From: a virus
DNA: 64,000 nt
Virus record (IMG/VR): IMGVR_UViG_3300034021_001440
Location: 48,419-112,418 of that record
Reading direction: 5' to 3' (one strand)
Part shown: positions 51,101 to 58,583 of the stretch, one piece after another
How the letters are laid out: every line of letters begins with the position of its first letter
Numbering within the stretch: the first letter of the stretch is position 1
The notes under the pieces: model-generated
The model's input: only the letters and a program-made list of their open reading frames with translations
The model's database searches: none
Told to the model about the DNA's origin: nothing
Position numbers and translations under genes: made by a program

Positions 51101-52007
51101 ACTGGCGGCTGCCTACGGTCTTGACTTAGGCTATAGTTACGGTGAAATTGCAGAAATCACCAAACGATTCCAGTATATGGGGTACGGGCAAAACCCACAG
51201 GTCCAGGCCTTAATCAAAGAGTACGCACAAAGAAATGTTGCTCAAGAAAAACTCAAACAAGCCGACGCTGCAATTGCTGCAAAAATCGCGGAGCTCAACC
51301 GTTACAACATTACGGATCCTGCAGAACGAGCTAAAGAGTTAGCTCCCCTTGAGGCAAACGCAAGGCGGCTAGCAACCGTCCTCGCCAAAGAACAAGCGGA
51401 CTTGGACGCTGCCTTCAAGAAGTTGCCCGAAAAAATTGAGCTCGCGTTGAGAAAAAATGCCGAAAAAGTCTCGTTTCAAAAAGTCGTAGACGTTTTAGCC
51501 GAACAAGCTCGCCGAGCCGGTGAGATCATGGCATACAATGCTCGAATAGGGGCAGCCATGGGCGGTGGTAGAGGTGGTAACAATGCTCCCGTGTCAGACC
51601 AAGAAGCGGCATCGACAAAGTCTTACGGAAAATACTATAGCGGTAATAACAGCTGGAGGGGAAGTCTATCCAAGGCCCTTTCTTCAGAAGCGAAGCATAA
51701 ACCACCAGGGTCAGACATCGTCATTGCCAACTCCTCAGAAACAGTCATCCCCGCCGCAGGTGGATACGGTATGAAGGAGTTCATACGAACAATGCGCACG
51801 GGGTTTGCAAACTTGGGTGCATATGATGTGTCTGTCGCATCCTTGAGAGCATCAAATCGTCCCTCAAGCAGCACTCCAGTCACACTCAATAACAGCATCA
51901 CCATCACTCAACAACCCGGCCAAGACAGTGAAGAATTGGCTGCGGTCGTGCTACAGTATCTTGGCAACTGGGTGTCCGACGCCCGAGCTGCTAGCATCTT
52001 CGTATAA
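48168..52007 (+). CDS. Tail tape measure protein
   Basis: The 1279-residue product starts MADPRTFTLIGEFQDGITPA, typical of tape measures. A coiled coil follows (about 45-90). There are long helical regions, a strongly hydrophobic segment near 705-735 (LLAGAAILIPAAIAGLAMSF), Ala/Gly-rich membrane-like stretches near 880-950, and another coiled coil at about 1015-1110. The end (TLNNSITITQQPGQDSEELA) is a common tape-measure C-terminus. It fixes tail length, and its hydrophobic parts may help DNA enter the cell. It stands 3 bases before the hub gene. Confidence 0.85.
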   Translation: MADPRTFTLIGEFQDGITPALEGINSTLNRLQSNMRMMSSRQGGLKDVTLSIGKLISAHRHLKNSVKELREEMEESLSTLRMYRNEMGKANRAHHAIARTGSRAAQSEAKHWQSTRKDLDGYVSGLRELGRGTRQIRVASGMGRMSGVIGESRRGPGRPPGGGPPRGPGPGPVMGGGENFHMGAFAFGMTLGQGISQPVTTAIMTGFQLGVGLMVKPFQYFAENLQERIQDEMSDLKAAGGFFSLSRDQKPEDRLVKNFDEAVEFTKSNNRLLDRFAASLPGSTQDYIEVSKRISDSIARTVVRDRAGTFKLAQQIYESDSTFQKAGLKGPMTQQKAVQILLADLTKSTVLAGQGGRAGTGGPMGAYGLPQLTERMLGEDQVSMGKFQRYSAIFSDPMIMDALAREIPKINATAANSADRIEAIRKMYERVLPKELVERYRRTMAGLIETFNTAIFGKESGIFGLGRPLKGISKKMNEFGQYVSRTGKAVSDASLAMEVDLPLYDIFKDAVTNLGQVLAPIVENLSILYDPFQSIAEVLEKARRVTGEVLRTFNYYLKGFEEFAKNTFSPLQMVQFNETGGARLRATVLAIGNLFRALGVLSNTDFKGLVTQLKDPKANVGNIITDQITKFFDSEAATKLGEFVGKLLGTVLTEVAKVTGFISKRIGPGRLGAGIATGFNAAGGPLAFKNIFKDVFELLFKAIGAFLKVLPTQAYLLAGAAILIPAAIAGLAMSFSQFISKMIRGVATRCFSGRAAAAAAQQASCGAMGAGFGGAGGAGRRRGRGGNMFITERGQRIARRKSQTPYAGPIGPVPGHTFYRGKRTAYMQPGLTATGGAQRMGLQARNLLGLAQGRSLIRQRGRVGDLARTGARAGRFVPGGALAFGAIDAGLRMASGQDAGRAIGGAAASTIGATLGGILGQALIPVPGLGAALGTIAGGFLGDKVFSTLMPASTAQEQAAKLQMEAANAQLRAAEQGQLAAAYGLDLGYSYGEIAEITKRFQYMGYGQNPQVQALIKEYAQRNVAQEKLKQADAAIAAKIAELNRYNITDPAERAKELAPLEANARRLATVLAKEQADLDAAFKKLPEKIELALRKNAEKVSFQKVVDVLAEQARRAGEIMAYNARIGAAMGGGRGGNNAPVSDQEAASTKSYGKYYSGNNSWRGSLSKALSSEAKHKPPGSDIVIANSSETVIPAAGGYGMKEFIRTMRTGFANLGAYDVSVASLRASNRPSSSTPVTLNNSITITQQPGQDSEELAAVVLQYLGNWVSDARAASIFV

Positions 52008-52010
52008 ACC

Positions 52011-53432
52011 ATGGCAAATCTCATTCAAGCGCGAGTCCGCGTTGCTTGGGGCAAAATCAATCTTACAAGCTACGATGGAGATCTCGACTTTCCACAAGGT
52101 GCCCCCCTCGTCTACGATGTGGAAGTCAGCCTGCAGGCAGAGACGGAAGGCCCCACTGCGACAATGAAGTGGGATCCAACCGGAAAAGGTATGGCAGTGT
52201 ATGAGAGTTTTCTCAATAACCCTGACCTAATGGCAACGCAAATTGTCATTGAATACTTTTATCCTGATGGCAAACGGTTGCCTCTATTTTTTGTGTGGAC
52301 TGGTCAGCAGATTATGTACGGAAATGACATGACAGTCACCGTAAAGATGCAGTCTGAGCTAGCAGGTTTAATCAACGCTAACTTGCGCAACATTGCGAAA
52401 GCAGACACCTCCCCCAAAGGCGTTAGTGCCATTCAGTTATTGGAAAACTCCCAAAAACAGTTTGGCTTGGAGAGTATACAAGGACTCATACGATTCAATG
52501 AGTCTGCCGAAGCCGACATGGCCAGAGCTAAAATATCTACAAACTACTCCATTGACACCACACTTGGTGCACAAATTTCTCAGATTGCTCAACAAACTGG
52601 AAACATGGCATACGCCAATAGCATCGGGTCAGCGAACATTGTTATATTTCCTCCGTTTAGTTATGACAAAAAAGTCACGGTACTAAACGGTGTCACTGAC
52701 ATTCCAAAGAAAGGTGTCCCAGACCCCACAAAGCGTTATGGCTACCTTTTAGGACCAGGTCTCATAACCTCTCTAACTCGTAGCACGGAGTGGAAACCAC
52801 CACAACAAACTAATCAAAATACACCAAGCTCTCAAAAGAAAGCACAACCTTCCCGTGATCAGTATGGCCGCTATACTAGAAGAGCCCCATCCCAACCTCA
52901 AAACGCAACCGCTCGTACTCTGACTCCAACAGGTGCTCCCGTCGGTGTGGCAAATGGTCGTTCTACCCCAGGCATTGGTAATAAGGACAATCCAGATCAA
53001 GTGCCAAAACAAAACGCCTTGAATGAGGAAAAATCGGCAACTCTATCGATGACTACCTTCTTAGTTCCAGCACTAATGGGAATTAAACCCCACGACATCT
53101 TGTACATTCCCTCCTTCAAGGGTGACTATGTCGAGGACTGGATTGTTCAGAGTGTGGACTACAATCAAAGCGACGGTAAAGTTGAAATTGGAATTCAAGC
53201 GAGTCGAGTGTATGGTTCAGGTGCTGCGATGAATGAGAAAGAAGCAGCAAAGTTTCTCAAGTTTGCGAAGACCAACGGTCTTGTTGGAGCAAACTGGTCA
53301 CTGGAAGCATGGGATCGCTATGCCTGGATGTCAGAGAGCCCCATCGCTTCCCCAACGTCCGCACCAACTGCGGCAGAAAGAGCGTTCTTCAACCCGACGT
53401 TGCCCCAGGCCAGCCCAAACTTGGCCTTCTAA
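52011..53432 (+). CDS. Baseplate hub-like protein
   Basis: The 473-residue product begins MANLIQARVRVAWGKINLTS with beta-rich segments (VYDVEVSLQAETEG, FFVWTGQQIMYGNDMTVTVK), then SAIQLLENSQKQFGLESIQG and IAQQTGNMAYAN. These match the gpD/gp27-like hub proteins that precede the central spike. A Gln/Pro/Arg-rich linker at about 262-330 separates a C-terminal beta domain with HDILYIPSFKGDYVEDWIVQ followed by QSVDYNQ. It lies directly behind the tape measure, as hub genes often do. The identity is by layout and weak motif recall. Confidence 0.65.
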   Translation: MANLIQARVRVAWGKINLTSYDGDLDFPQGAPLVYDVEVSLQAETEGPTATMKWDPTGKGMAVYESFLNNPDLMATQIVIEYFYPDGKRLPLFFVWTGQQIMYGNDMTVTVKMQSELAGLINANLRNIAKADTSPKGVSAIQLLENSQKQFGLESIQGLIRFNESAEADMARAKISTNYSIDTTLGAQISQIAQQTGNMAYANSIGSANIVIFPPFSYDKKVTVLNGVTDIPKKGVPDPTKRYGYLLGPGLITSLTRSTEWKPPQQTNQNTPSSQKKAQPSRDQYGRYTRRAPSQPQNATARTLTPTGAPVGVANGRSTPGIGNKDNPDQVPKQNALNEEKSATLSMTTFLVPALMGIKPHDILYIPSFKGDYVEDWIVQSVDYNQSDGKVEIGIQASRVYGSGAAMNEKEAAKFLKFAKTNGLVGANWSLEAWDRYAWMSESPIASPTSAPTAAERAFFNPTLPQASPNLAF

Positions 53433-53436
53433 GCAG

Positions 53437-53463
53437 TTTACTCTAGTTCGAACCGGGTATAAT
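53437..53463 (+). promoter_or_regulatory. Hybrid promoter of the putative ssDNA-binding protein gene
   Basis: TTTAC (53437-53441), 16 bases, TATAAT (53458-53463). The -10 box is preceded by GGG, giving GGGTATAAT, so the site may respond to both early-type and late-type transcription. The leader to ATG 53531 is about 60 bases, longer than at the other promoters. Confidence 0.6.
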
Positions 53464-53477
53464 ACTTGTGTCAGGCG

Positions 53478-53495
53478 CCCTGGAATAGGCCAGGG
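53478..53495 (+). other. Leader hairpin before the ssDNA-binding protein gene
   Basis: CCCTGG (53478-53483), six-base loop, CCAGGG (53490-53495). A second small inverted repeat ACTTT-CCC-AAAGT follows at about 53507-53519. There is no T run, so it is not a terminator. It may be a translational control structure. Confidence 0.45.
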
Positions 53496-53530
53496 AGTCG
53501 CGCTTGACTTTCCCAAAGTTCTAACTTATC

Positions 53531-54505
53531 ATGGCTGTATCAACTTACAAGATTTCACCTGCTCTCGATGATCGTAATCGTGCCAGGTTGGAGTCAAAAA
53601 CCTACACTCGCGCTTACACTGACATTCCCAACCGTGCCCTCCCTGAGACTTATCAGAAGGGTCTTGGCGCTATCTTCACCGCTCTGACGGGCGAAGACTT
53701 CGAAGGTGAGGGTTCGACCTTTACCGTCCGCGCTGATGCCAACGGTATCTTCAAGCGTCTCTATTCCCCGACTGTGTTCTCCACTGAGGAGAAAGGTCTG
53801 GTGATTCGCTGGGGTGATCGCGATATCCCCCTGCAAATGAGCCCTGGCAAAATCACTGTTGCCGGTGCTGGAAAGGGAACCAAATTTGCTTTCAAAGAGG
53901 AAACCATCGGTAAATACACCGAGCCTGTGCTGTCCGTGTCGGTAACGGCTGACGGCACCCTCTACACCCTGCCTATTCCGATTCGGTCGGCAGACTACGA
54001 AGACAAGGTGTCGGCTGACCTCCTTGATCTTCTTCTGGACGAGAACCCCGAAGCTATTGCCGAAAAAGTGCAAGTCGCTTCCGATCTCTCCAAGCGTGGT
54101 GAAAGTGCCAACACTGGTGAGCGTCTGCAAGGACCCTTCGTCAAGGTTGCCCATCTGCCGATTGGTGACTACACTGTGACCACCTATCGTGTCAAGGAAG
54201 GGGGCCAATACGGCACCGACTACTTCCTGCAAGTCAAGGTGACCGAGGCTTTCACTGCTCCCGTTCGTCAACAAGTAGATGGCGAATGGCTGGACGTTGA
54301 GACTGAAGTTTCTGACTGGGCTATCGTCAAGCCCAACAACGCGCTCAAAAAGACCCTGGCTGCCGAGCCGGTGATTGATCGCGATAACCCCGCTACACTT
54401 CGTGTCATCGAACACGGGGAGTACAACGGGTTCCCAACTGCGAAGGTCGCACTGAAGTGCACCGCCTTCGCTGAAGATCCGGAGTCATTCGCACTGGATT
54501 TCTAA
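53531..54505 (+). CDS. Putative single-stranded DNA-binding protein
   Basis: The 324-residue, beta-rich acidic protein has two regions of OB-like strand spacing (about 120-160 and 200-310). It ends in the acidic hydrophobic-tipped tail AEDPESFALDF, as SSB-type proteins do (DxxF ends). It has its own promoter, structured leader and strong terminator, fitting a single highly expressed gene like T4 gene 32. I see no zinc motif of the T4 gp32 type, so identity rests on tail, context and fold impression. Codon use is strongly biased to preferred GC-ending codons, consistent with high expression. Another abundant late protein is the alternative. Confidence 0.5.
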   Translation: MAVSTYKISPALDDRNRARLESKTYTRAYTDIPNRALPETYQKGLGAIFTALTGEDFEGEGSTFTVRADANGIFKRLYSPTVFSTEEKGLVIRWGDRDIPLQMSPGKITVAGAGKGTKFAFKEETIGKYTEPVLSVSVTADGTLYTLPIPIRSADYEDKVSADLLDLLLDENPEAIAEKVQVASDLSKRGESANTGERLQGPFVKVAHLPIGDYTVTTYRVKEGGQYGTDYFLQVKVTEAFTAPVRQQVDGEWLDVETEVSDWAIVKPNNALKKTLAAEPVIDRDNPATLRVIEHGEYNGFPTAKVALKCTAFAEDPESFALDF

Positions 54506-54529
54506 TTCGTCTGTTACACACTTTCGTCG

Positions 54530-54559
54530 GGGGCTGGGCTTTACGCTCGGCCCCTTTTT
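54530..54559 (+). terminator. Rho-independent terminator overlapping a promoter
   Basis: A ten-pair stem GGGGCTGGGC (54530-54539) / GCTCGGCCCC (54545-54554) with two G-U pairs, loop TTTAC, then TTTTT. It ends the 53531 transcript. The loop is also the -35 core of the next promoter. Confidence 0.85.
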
Positions 54560-54567
54560 GCTATAAT
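54540..54567 (+). promoter_or_regulatory. Sigma70-like promoter for the helicase operon
   Basis: TTTAC (54540-54544, within the terminator loop), 17 bases that include the terminator's 3' arm and T run, then TATAAT (54562-54567). ATG 54596 follows after 28 bases. Confidence 0.6.
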
Positions 54568-54595
54568 TCAACGGAAACCACTGCCTAAACCACCT

Positions 54596-56581
54596 ATGCC
54601 CGATCCTTTTTCCGGTAGCACTGGAACCACCAAGCAAGAGGTGGATATCCTTGGAAAAGTCAACGATCGAAAGAAAGCACGCACGTTCAAATCGTCAAAG
54701 AAAGAAAAAGAAGACTCCAAAACTCCGGTTCTCGTTACAGAACTCTACAAAGCTGGTGTAGCCCTTCTCGAACAACGGGGGTTCACAATCGAGCTGGACG
54801 AGACTGGGGACCACGTCAATCATCGCATTCTCCGTCCTGCGGAGCCGCCAATGGTGAAGGGGATTCGTTATCCTCACACCTTCAATCCTCTACAAGATAT
54901 ATCCTCTGACCTCGACTTTGAAATGATCGAGGCAGCTTTTCACCCAGACATTTGTGAAGAAAAAGTCCGAGAGTTCTGGACTCCGCTGTTTCGACCCAAA
55001 GCTGGCGACAGTGATCTTCAAAGTTTCACGGAACGTCTTCTCAAGATGAAGAAGATCAACCAAAGTAAAACAATTCACCAAACACTAAACTATGGACACA
55101 CGTTTGATCCGGCTGGCCGCTGGGGTGGCGAGGTTGTGCTTAACCCTCGCATCTGGGTTCCTGACCGGGATTGGTTTGACCCTGCGCTTCGTGAGGTTGA
55201 GTTTAGCGATGTTTTCACCATCTTCCCTGAAGCCGAGCAAGAAATGCTCCGACTCATTCTCGGAAGAGTTGGGGTTGGCAGAAGCAACCACTTACCCCCA
55301 GGCAGAACAGAACCAGTCGATCACACTGCTCGAATGGCCGGTGTCATCGTGGGGAAAGACGCTGGTCTCGGAAAGTCAACTCTGTTCAACGGACTCACCG
55401 CAGCTTTGCAACGATGCGGGTTTATCACCCACACCTTCAAGTCTACGGAGGATCGTTTCGGACTTAAAGCAGCAGCCCTCAGCGACATCGCCTACAAAGA
55501 CGACACGAGCCTCGCGAGCCTCAAAAAGTTCCTCGCAGCCGAGGAAACCAAAATCCTCATCACCAATGGACTTTTCCAAGTAGAGGAGAAGTTTCAAAAT
55601 GCCGAACAGATTTGGCCGAAAACCGTTATCCTGGTAAACTCCAATGACTGGAACAGCAAATTCGCCTACGACCTTGACCCCGGAATCATCGACCGAATCA
55701 AAATCATCTCAACCTACCGGGAATATGAGGTTGCGAAGAACCGAGACTGTCTGGAGGGAAGCGTGTCGGAGGGTTCTCCTGATCTTCGTCCGAGAGCGCA
55801 CATCCCGTATCTCGCGAATAAGCTCGGGGTCAGTCAAGAGGCACTGTATCTTTGGTGTCTCCGACTCGCGACAGACCGCTTCTGGCACATCATTACGGAC
55901 ACTCGCGATCCATCAATTAACCGGCTCCAGGTCGAGGTCCGGTACTGGACTACACGCCAGCGCATTCGCTTCAAGGCTGATGTCACGCAGGCGCTTGTCA
56001 ATGGTATGGCATTCGCATGGATGTTGCGGACAGGCGACTCGGAGATCCCGGAGCTCACGCCGGAAATGCTCCAAGAGTGTTTAGATCACTTCTACTTCCT
56101 TGGCGTGGATCCTTCTGGGCTTCAGCTAATGAACAAAATGAAGCGTCAGTGGGAGATTGCGGGGAGACCGTCTACGCATTACTACCAAGGCTTTCGGGAA
56201 ATTCGCTGGGAGTCTATCAAGAAAGCTGTCACATACTTTGAACAGTTCGGTCGCAACCCTGGCAATAACACCACCAGTGAGGTCATCAAAGACATCATGG
56301 AAAAACTCGTGATGCGCGATGGTTTCAAGATCGGTGGCAGTGCCAACTATGTGATTGAAAACTGGGAGAACATGCGACACGCCAGCGAAGAGTTGAAGGA
56401 GGAGGGGAGTGCTTTGGTTGAGGGTCTGGACCAAAGAGATCTGGATCGACTGCTGGATGTCAACGTGAGGTGCTACGACAAGTGGATCGAAAACAAACAG
56501 TATTCTCCCGACCGTGCTGAGAAGTTTCGGAGCACGGCCCGTGAGAAACTCTTCAAGCTCAACGAAAAGGAAGGGGTATAA
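54596..56581 (+). CDS. Primase-helicase/SF3-like replicative NTPase
   Basis: The 661-residue protein has a Walker A loop G253-K-D-A-G-L-G-K260-S-T262, an acidic I-A-Y-K-D-D segment in the Walker B region and a sensor-like L-V-N-S-N-D at about 346-351. The compact spacing and V-G-x-x-G-x-G-K-S-T layout resemble the helicase part of phage/plasmid D5- or P4-type primase-helicases (SF3 / DUF5906). The first 60 residues are charged and probably disordered. Its place after the putative ssDNA-binding protein supports a replication role. No zinc or primase catalytic motifs are apparent to me. The other option is a VirE-type NTPase. Confidence 0.65.
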   Translation: MPDPFSGSTGTTKQEVDILGKVNDRKKARTFKSSKKEKEDSKTPVLVTELYKAGVALLEQRGFTIELDETGDHVNHRILRPAEPPMVKGIRYPHTFNPLQDISSDLDFEMIEAAFHPDICEEKVREFWTPLFRPKAGDSDLQSFTERLLKMKKINQSKTIHQTLNYGHTFDPAGRWGGEVVLNPRIWVPDRDWFDPALREVEFSDVFTIFPEAEQEMLRLILGRVGVGRSNHLPPGRTEPVDHTARMAGVIVGKDAGLGKSTLFNGLTAALQRCGFITHTFKSTEDRFGLKAAALSDIAYKDDTSLASLKKFLAAEETKILITNGLFQVEEKFQNAEQIWPKTVILVNSNDWNSKFAYDLDPGIIDRIKIISTYREYEVAKNRDCLEGSVSEGSPDLRPRAHIPYLANKLGVSQEALYLWCLRLATDRFWHIITDTRDPSINRLQVEVRYWTTRQRIRFKADVTQALVNGMAFAWMLRTGDSEIPELTPEMLQECLDHFYFLGVDPSGLQLMNKMKRQWEIAGRPSTHYYQGFREIRWESIKKAVTYFEQFGRNPGNNTTSEVIKDIMEKLVMRDGFKIGGSANYVIENWENMRHASEELKEEGSALVEGLDQRDLDRLLDVNVRCYDKWIENKQYSPDRAEKFRSTAREKLFKLNEKEGV

Positions 56582-56586
56582 GTACG

Positions 56587-56964
56587 ATGCAGACTACTAT
56601 GCCCGACGAAACTGTGGACGCATTCGCATACGAGTGCCAGAAACAAACTCGATTGAAAGAGCAGCTTGAAGCTGAAGGATTCACATGCATTGATGATCCG
56701 GCAGGCATCTACGACAAGATCGGCACTGTTCAAGAGATTGAAACTTTCTGTCAACTCTATACTCCCCGCTTGCTTTGCAAGCTCTACGCCAAAGGAACCG
56801 AAGATCTGGAACACTCGTTCTATCTCGTTCCCCTCTGGCAAATCATTAAGTTCAACTACGTGATTCCAACACCGGGGGAATACTTTACATCGAAATACGT
56901 TGTGGGTATTCGCCGCGTGGGAGAAAATGCGTTTGTGCCCAGCCTTCGTCTGCCTTTGACATAA
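56587..56964 (+). CDS. Hypothetical protein, 125 aa
   Basis: It starts 5 bases after the helicase stop. The N-terminus is helical (DETVDAFAYECQKQTRLKEQ) and the rest is beta-rich with many aromatic residues (SFYLVPLWQIIKFNYVIPTP). It has four Cys without a clear metal pattern. It is co-transcribed with the helicase and could be a replication accessory protein. The family is not recognised. Confidence 0.6.
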   Translation: MQTTMPDETVDAFAYECQKQTRLKEQLEAEGFTCIDDPAGIYDKIGTVQEIETFCQLYTPRLLCKLYAKGTEDLEHSFYLVPLWQIIKFNYVIPTPGEYFTSKYVVGIRRVGENAFVPSLRLPLT

Positions 56965-56965
56965 A

Positions 56966-57460
56966 ATGGACGAGTTCCTCAGCAGCAGCCACGGTGTTCC
57001 GGATGCCCCTACGCCGATCAGCAGCGCGGGTACACCCACTCAAAGCTATCGCAACGCTGCTGGGGACTTTGACCTGAAAAATAAATACGGTTCTCGCAAG
57101 GTGAAGTCAAGGAAAGACTCTGACCAACCAAAAGAAGGCGACGAGCCGATGCGTGATGGAACCCTCCCCAAATACAATGAGGGTCCGTTGGCAACTGGTG
57201 GCACAGAAAAAGATGATGCCACAAAGCGTTATTTCGGGGACTTTTCCATCGAAGCAAAGCGCAATGTGATGGATCTTCTGAAGACCCACCCCATGTTCGA
57301 CCAAAAAGGCAACATGCGGATGGGCCGAGTGCAAAATAACACTCGCGAAGTTATGCCTCACGACCAAACGAAAACCGTCGAGAATGGCGGTTATCTGATT
57401 CGCCAAGACCAACCACAGGCATCTCAAAAAAGCTATGGCACCAAAAATCACGGATCCTAA
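56966..57460 (+). CDS. Hypothetical disordered protein, 164 aa
   Basis: The product is dominated by Ser, Pro, Gly, Lys and Asp, with few hydrophobic residues; only the stretch around 95-115 (FSIEAKRNVMDLLKTHPMFD) looks helical. This suggests a mostly unstructured protein. It starts 1 base after the previous stop and overlaps the next gene by 26 bases. The function is unknown. Confidence 0.6.
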   Translation: MDEFLSSSHGVPDAPTPISSAGTPTQSYRNAAGDFDLKNKYGSRKVKSRKDSDQPKEGDEPMRDGTLPKYNEGPLATGGTEKDDATKRYFGDFSIEAKRNVMDLLKTHPMFDQKGNMRMGRVQNNTREVMPHDQTKTVENGGYLIRQDQPQASQKSYGTKNHGS

Positions 57461-57947
57461 CACTTTCCTACAAAACCTTGTTTCCAAGCGCGGCAAAAGC
57501 GATCTCTATGGCGTCTATCTGACGGGTGTCAATGTCATCGCAGAAGCCACCGAAGACTATGGATACCCTGTCTCTACTGACACTGCAGAGCGGGAACTTT
57601 CCTGTTTGATCTCCCGAGAAGAGCAAGACTGGAACCGCCTCCTTGTCGAGACTCGCAGAGACGAAGACCAGCTCATCTTCCCCATTTCATTTATTCGTGG
57701 GCACGAACCCTACACTGTGTTTTTCGCAAACGAAGGGCACGAAATGTCGTGTATGGTGTTCATTCCCACACTTGTTGTTTCAGAATTCGTAACAGAGGTT
57801 ACGTTTTTTCAGCACCTGCTTCGGTTTGTGGCCCGGTTCGCGGGTAAAACACCCACAACCATCCGCTTCACCTTGGGCGCCGTGTCCATTGAGTGGGAGG
57901 ATATGGTGAACCACGGGTACGCCGAAGAGGTGGAGGTGGGCTGGTAG
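57435..57947 (+). CDS. Hypothetical protein, 170 aa
   Basis: It starts inside the previous gene. The C-terminal part (FVTEVTFFQHLLRFVARFAG, then TPTTIRFTLGAVSIEWEDM) has a helix-strand layout that faintly recalls the substrate-binding end of thymidylate synthase ThyA, but the catalytic Cys region and the usual length are missing, and ThyX already supplies the activity. I treat it as unknown. A GGGTAAAA string at 57842 lies inside its coding sequence and is probably chance. Confidence 0.6.
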   Translation: MAPKITDPNTFLQNLVSKRGKSDLYGVYLTGVNVIAEATEDYGYPVSTDTAERELSCLISREEQDWNRLLVETRRDEDQLIFPISFIRGHEPYTVFFANEGHEMSCMVFIPTLVVSEFVTEVTFFQHLLRFVARFAGKTPTTIRFTLGAVSIEWEDMVNHGYAEEVEVGW

Positions 57948-57975
57948 TTTACGCAGCCCCCCGAGCTCCTATACT
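57948..57975 (+). promoter_or_regulatory. Sigma70-like promoter for the MazG operon
   Basis: TTTAC (57948-57952), 17 bases, TATACT (57970-57975), 21 bases before ATG 57997. Confidence 0.65.
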
Positions 57976-57996
57976 ACTCGTGGTCTAAAACACACA

Positions 57997-58326
57997 ATGA
58001 ACCTAAACGACTATCAAAAAGCAGCCCTGGACACCGCAATGTATCCAAACAAGGGGTGCAATTTCACCTATCCCGCTCTGGGACTGGCAGGTGAAGCCGG
58101 TGAAGTTGCTGACAAACTGAAGAAGGTTATTCGTGACAACAACGGTGACCTGACACAGGGCGTTCGCGATGCCGTGGCAAAAGAGATCGGTGATGTGCTT
58201 TGGTACGTTGCGGTTCTTGCCTACGAGATGGGTTACGATCTCAGTGACATCGCTCAAATGAACGTTGACAAACTCGCCTCTCGCAAAGCGCGTGGTGTCA
58301 TCACGGGTTCAGGAGACAACCGATGA
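57997..58326 (+). CDS. mazG: MazG-type nucleotide pyrophosphohydrolase
   Basis: The 109-residue single-domain protein carries the MazG signature: G-L-A-G-E33-A-G-E36-V-A-D-K-L-K-K and, later, A-K-E-I-G-D-V-L-W-Y, which together give the ExxE...ExxD metal-binding set. These enzymes cut (d)NTPs to monophosphates. Cyanophage MazG has been linked to nucleotide pools and stress-alarmone signalling, although the true substrate is debated. Its stop overlaps the next gene by ATGA (58323-58326). Confidence 0.9.
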   Translation: MNLNDYQKAALDTAMYPNKGCNFTYPALGLAGEAGEVADKLKKVIRDNNGDLTQGVRDAVAKEIGDVLWYVAVLAYEMGYDLSDIAQMNVDKLASRKARGVITGSGDNR

Positions 58327-58583
58327 TTGCGTCTGAAGTTACTTTTGACAAGATGCGCATCGTCGCTCGAAACAATCCCGAGCTTGGTATTCCCGTCAGC
58401 TACATGCAAGTTGAGTACGGACTCAAAGAACTAGAAGCATGCTGGGACGGTTTTGTGGATACCTCCGACACTTACGGCCAAGAGTTCACCTCTCGTAAAC
58501 AAGTTTGCCTTGAATTCTCAAATGCACTCAACGACTACCTCGAGTTCCTCGGCGAATCTGTTTCTGTCAAAGTGGGATCGTAG
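58323..58583 (+). CDS. Hypothetical protein, 86 aa
   Basis: A small soluble helical protein (SYMQVEYGLKELEACWDGFV and SRKQVCLEFSNALNDYLEFL). It is translationally coupled to MazG and overlaps the start of the dCMP deaminase gene by about 60 bases in another frame. No family is recognised. Confidence 0.6.
   Translation: MIASEVTFDKMRIVARNNPELGIPVSYMQVEYGLKELEACWDGFVDTSDTYGQEFTSRKQVCLEFSNALNDYLEFLGESVSVKVGS

Noticed and set aside
53504-53530. A second promoter with TTGACT at 53504
   Set aside because: There is no room for a -10 box before ATG 53531.
57842-57849. GGGTAAAA within the 57435 gene
   Set aside because: It lies in coding sequence with no gene start at the usual 22-46 bases downstream; probably chance.
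57435-57947. ThyA-like thymidylate synthase
   Set aside because: Only a faint C-terminal resemblance; the catalytic Cys block and normal length are missing and ThyX is present.
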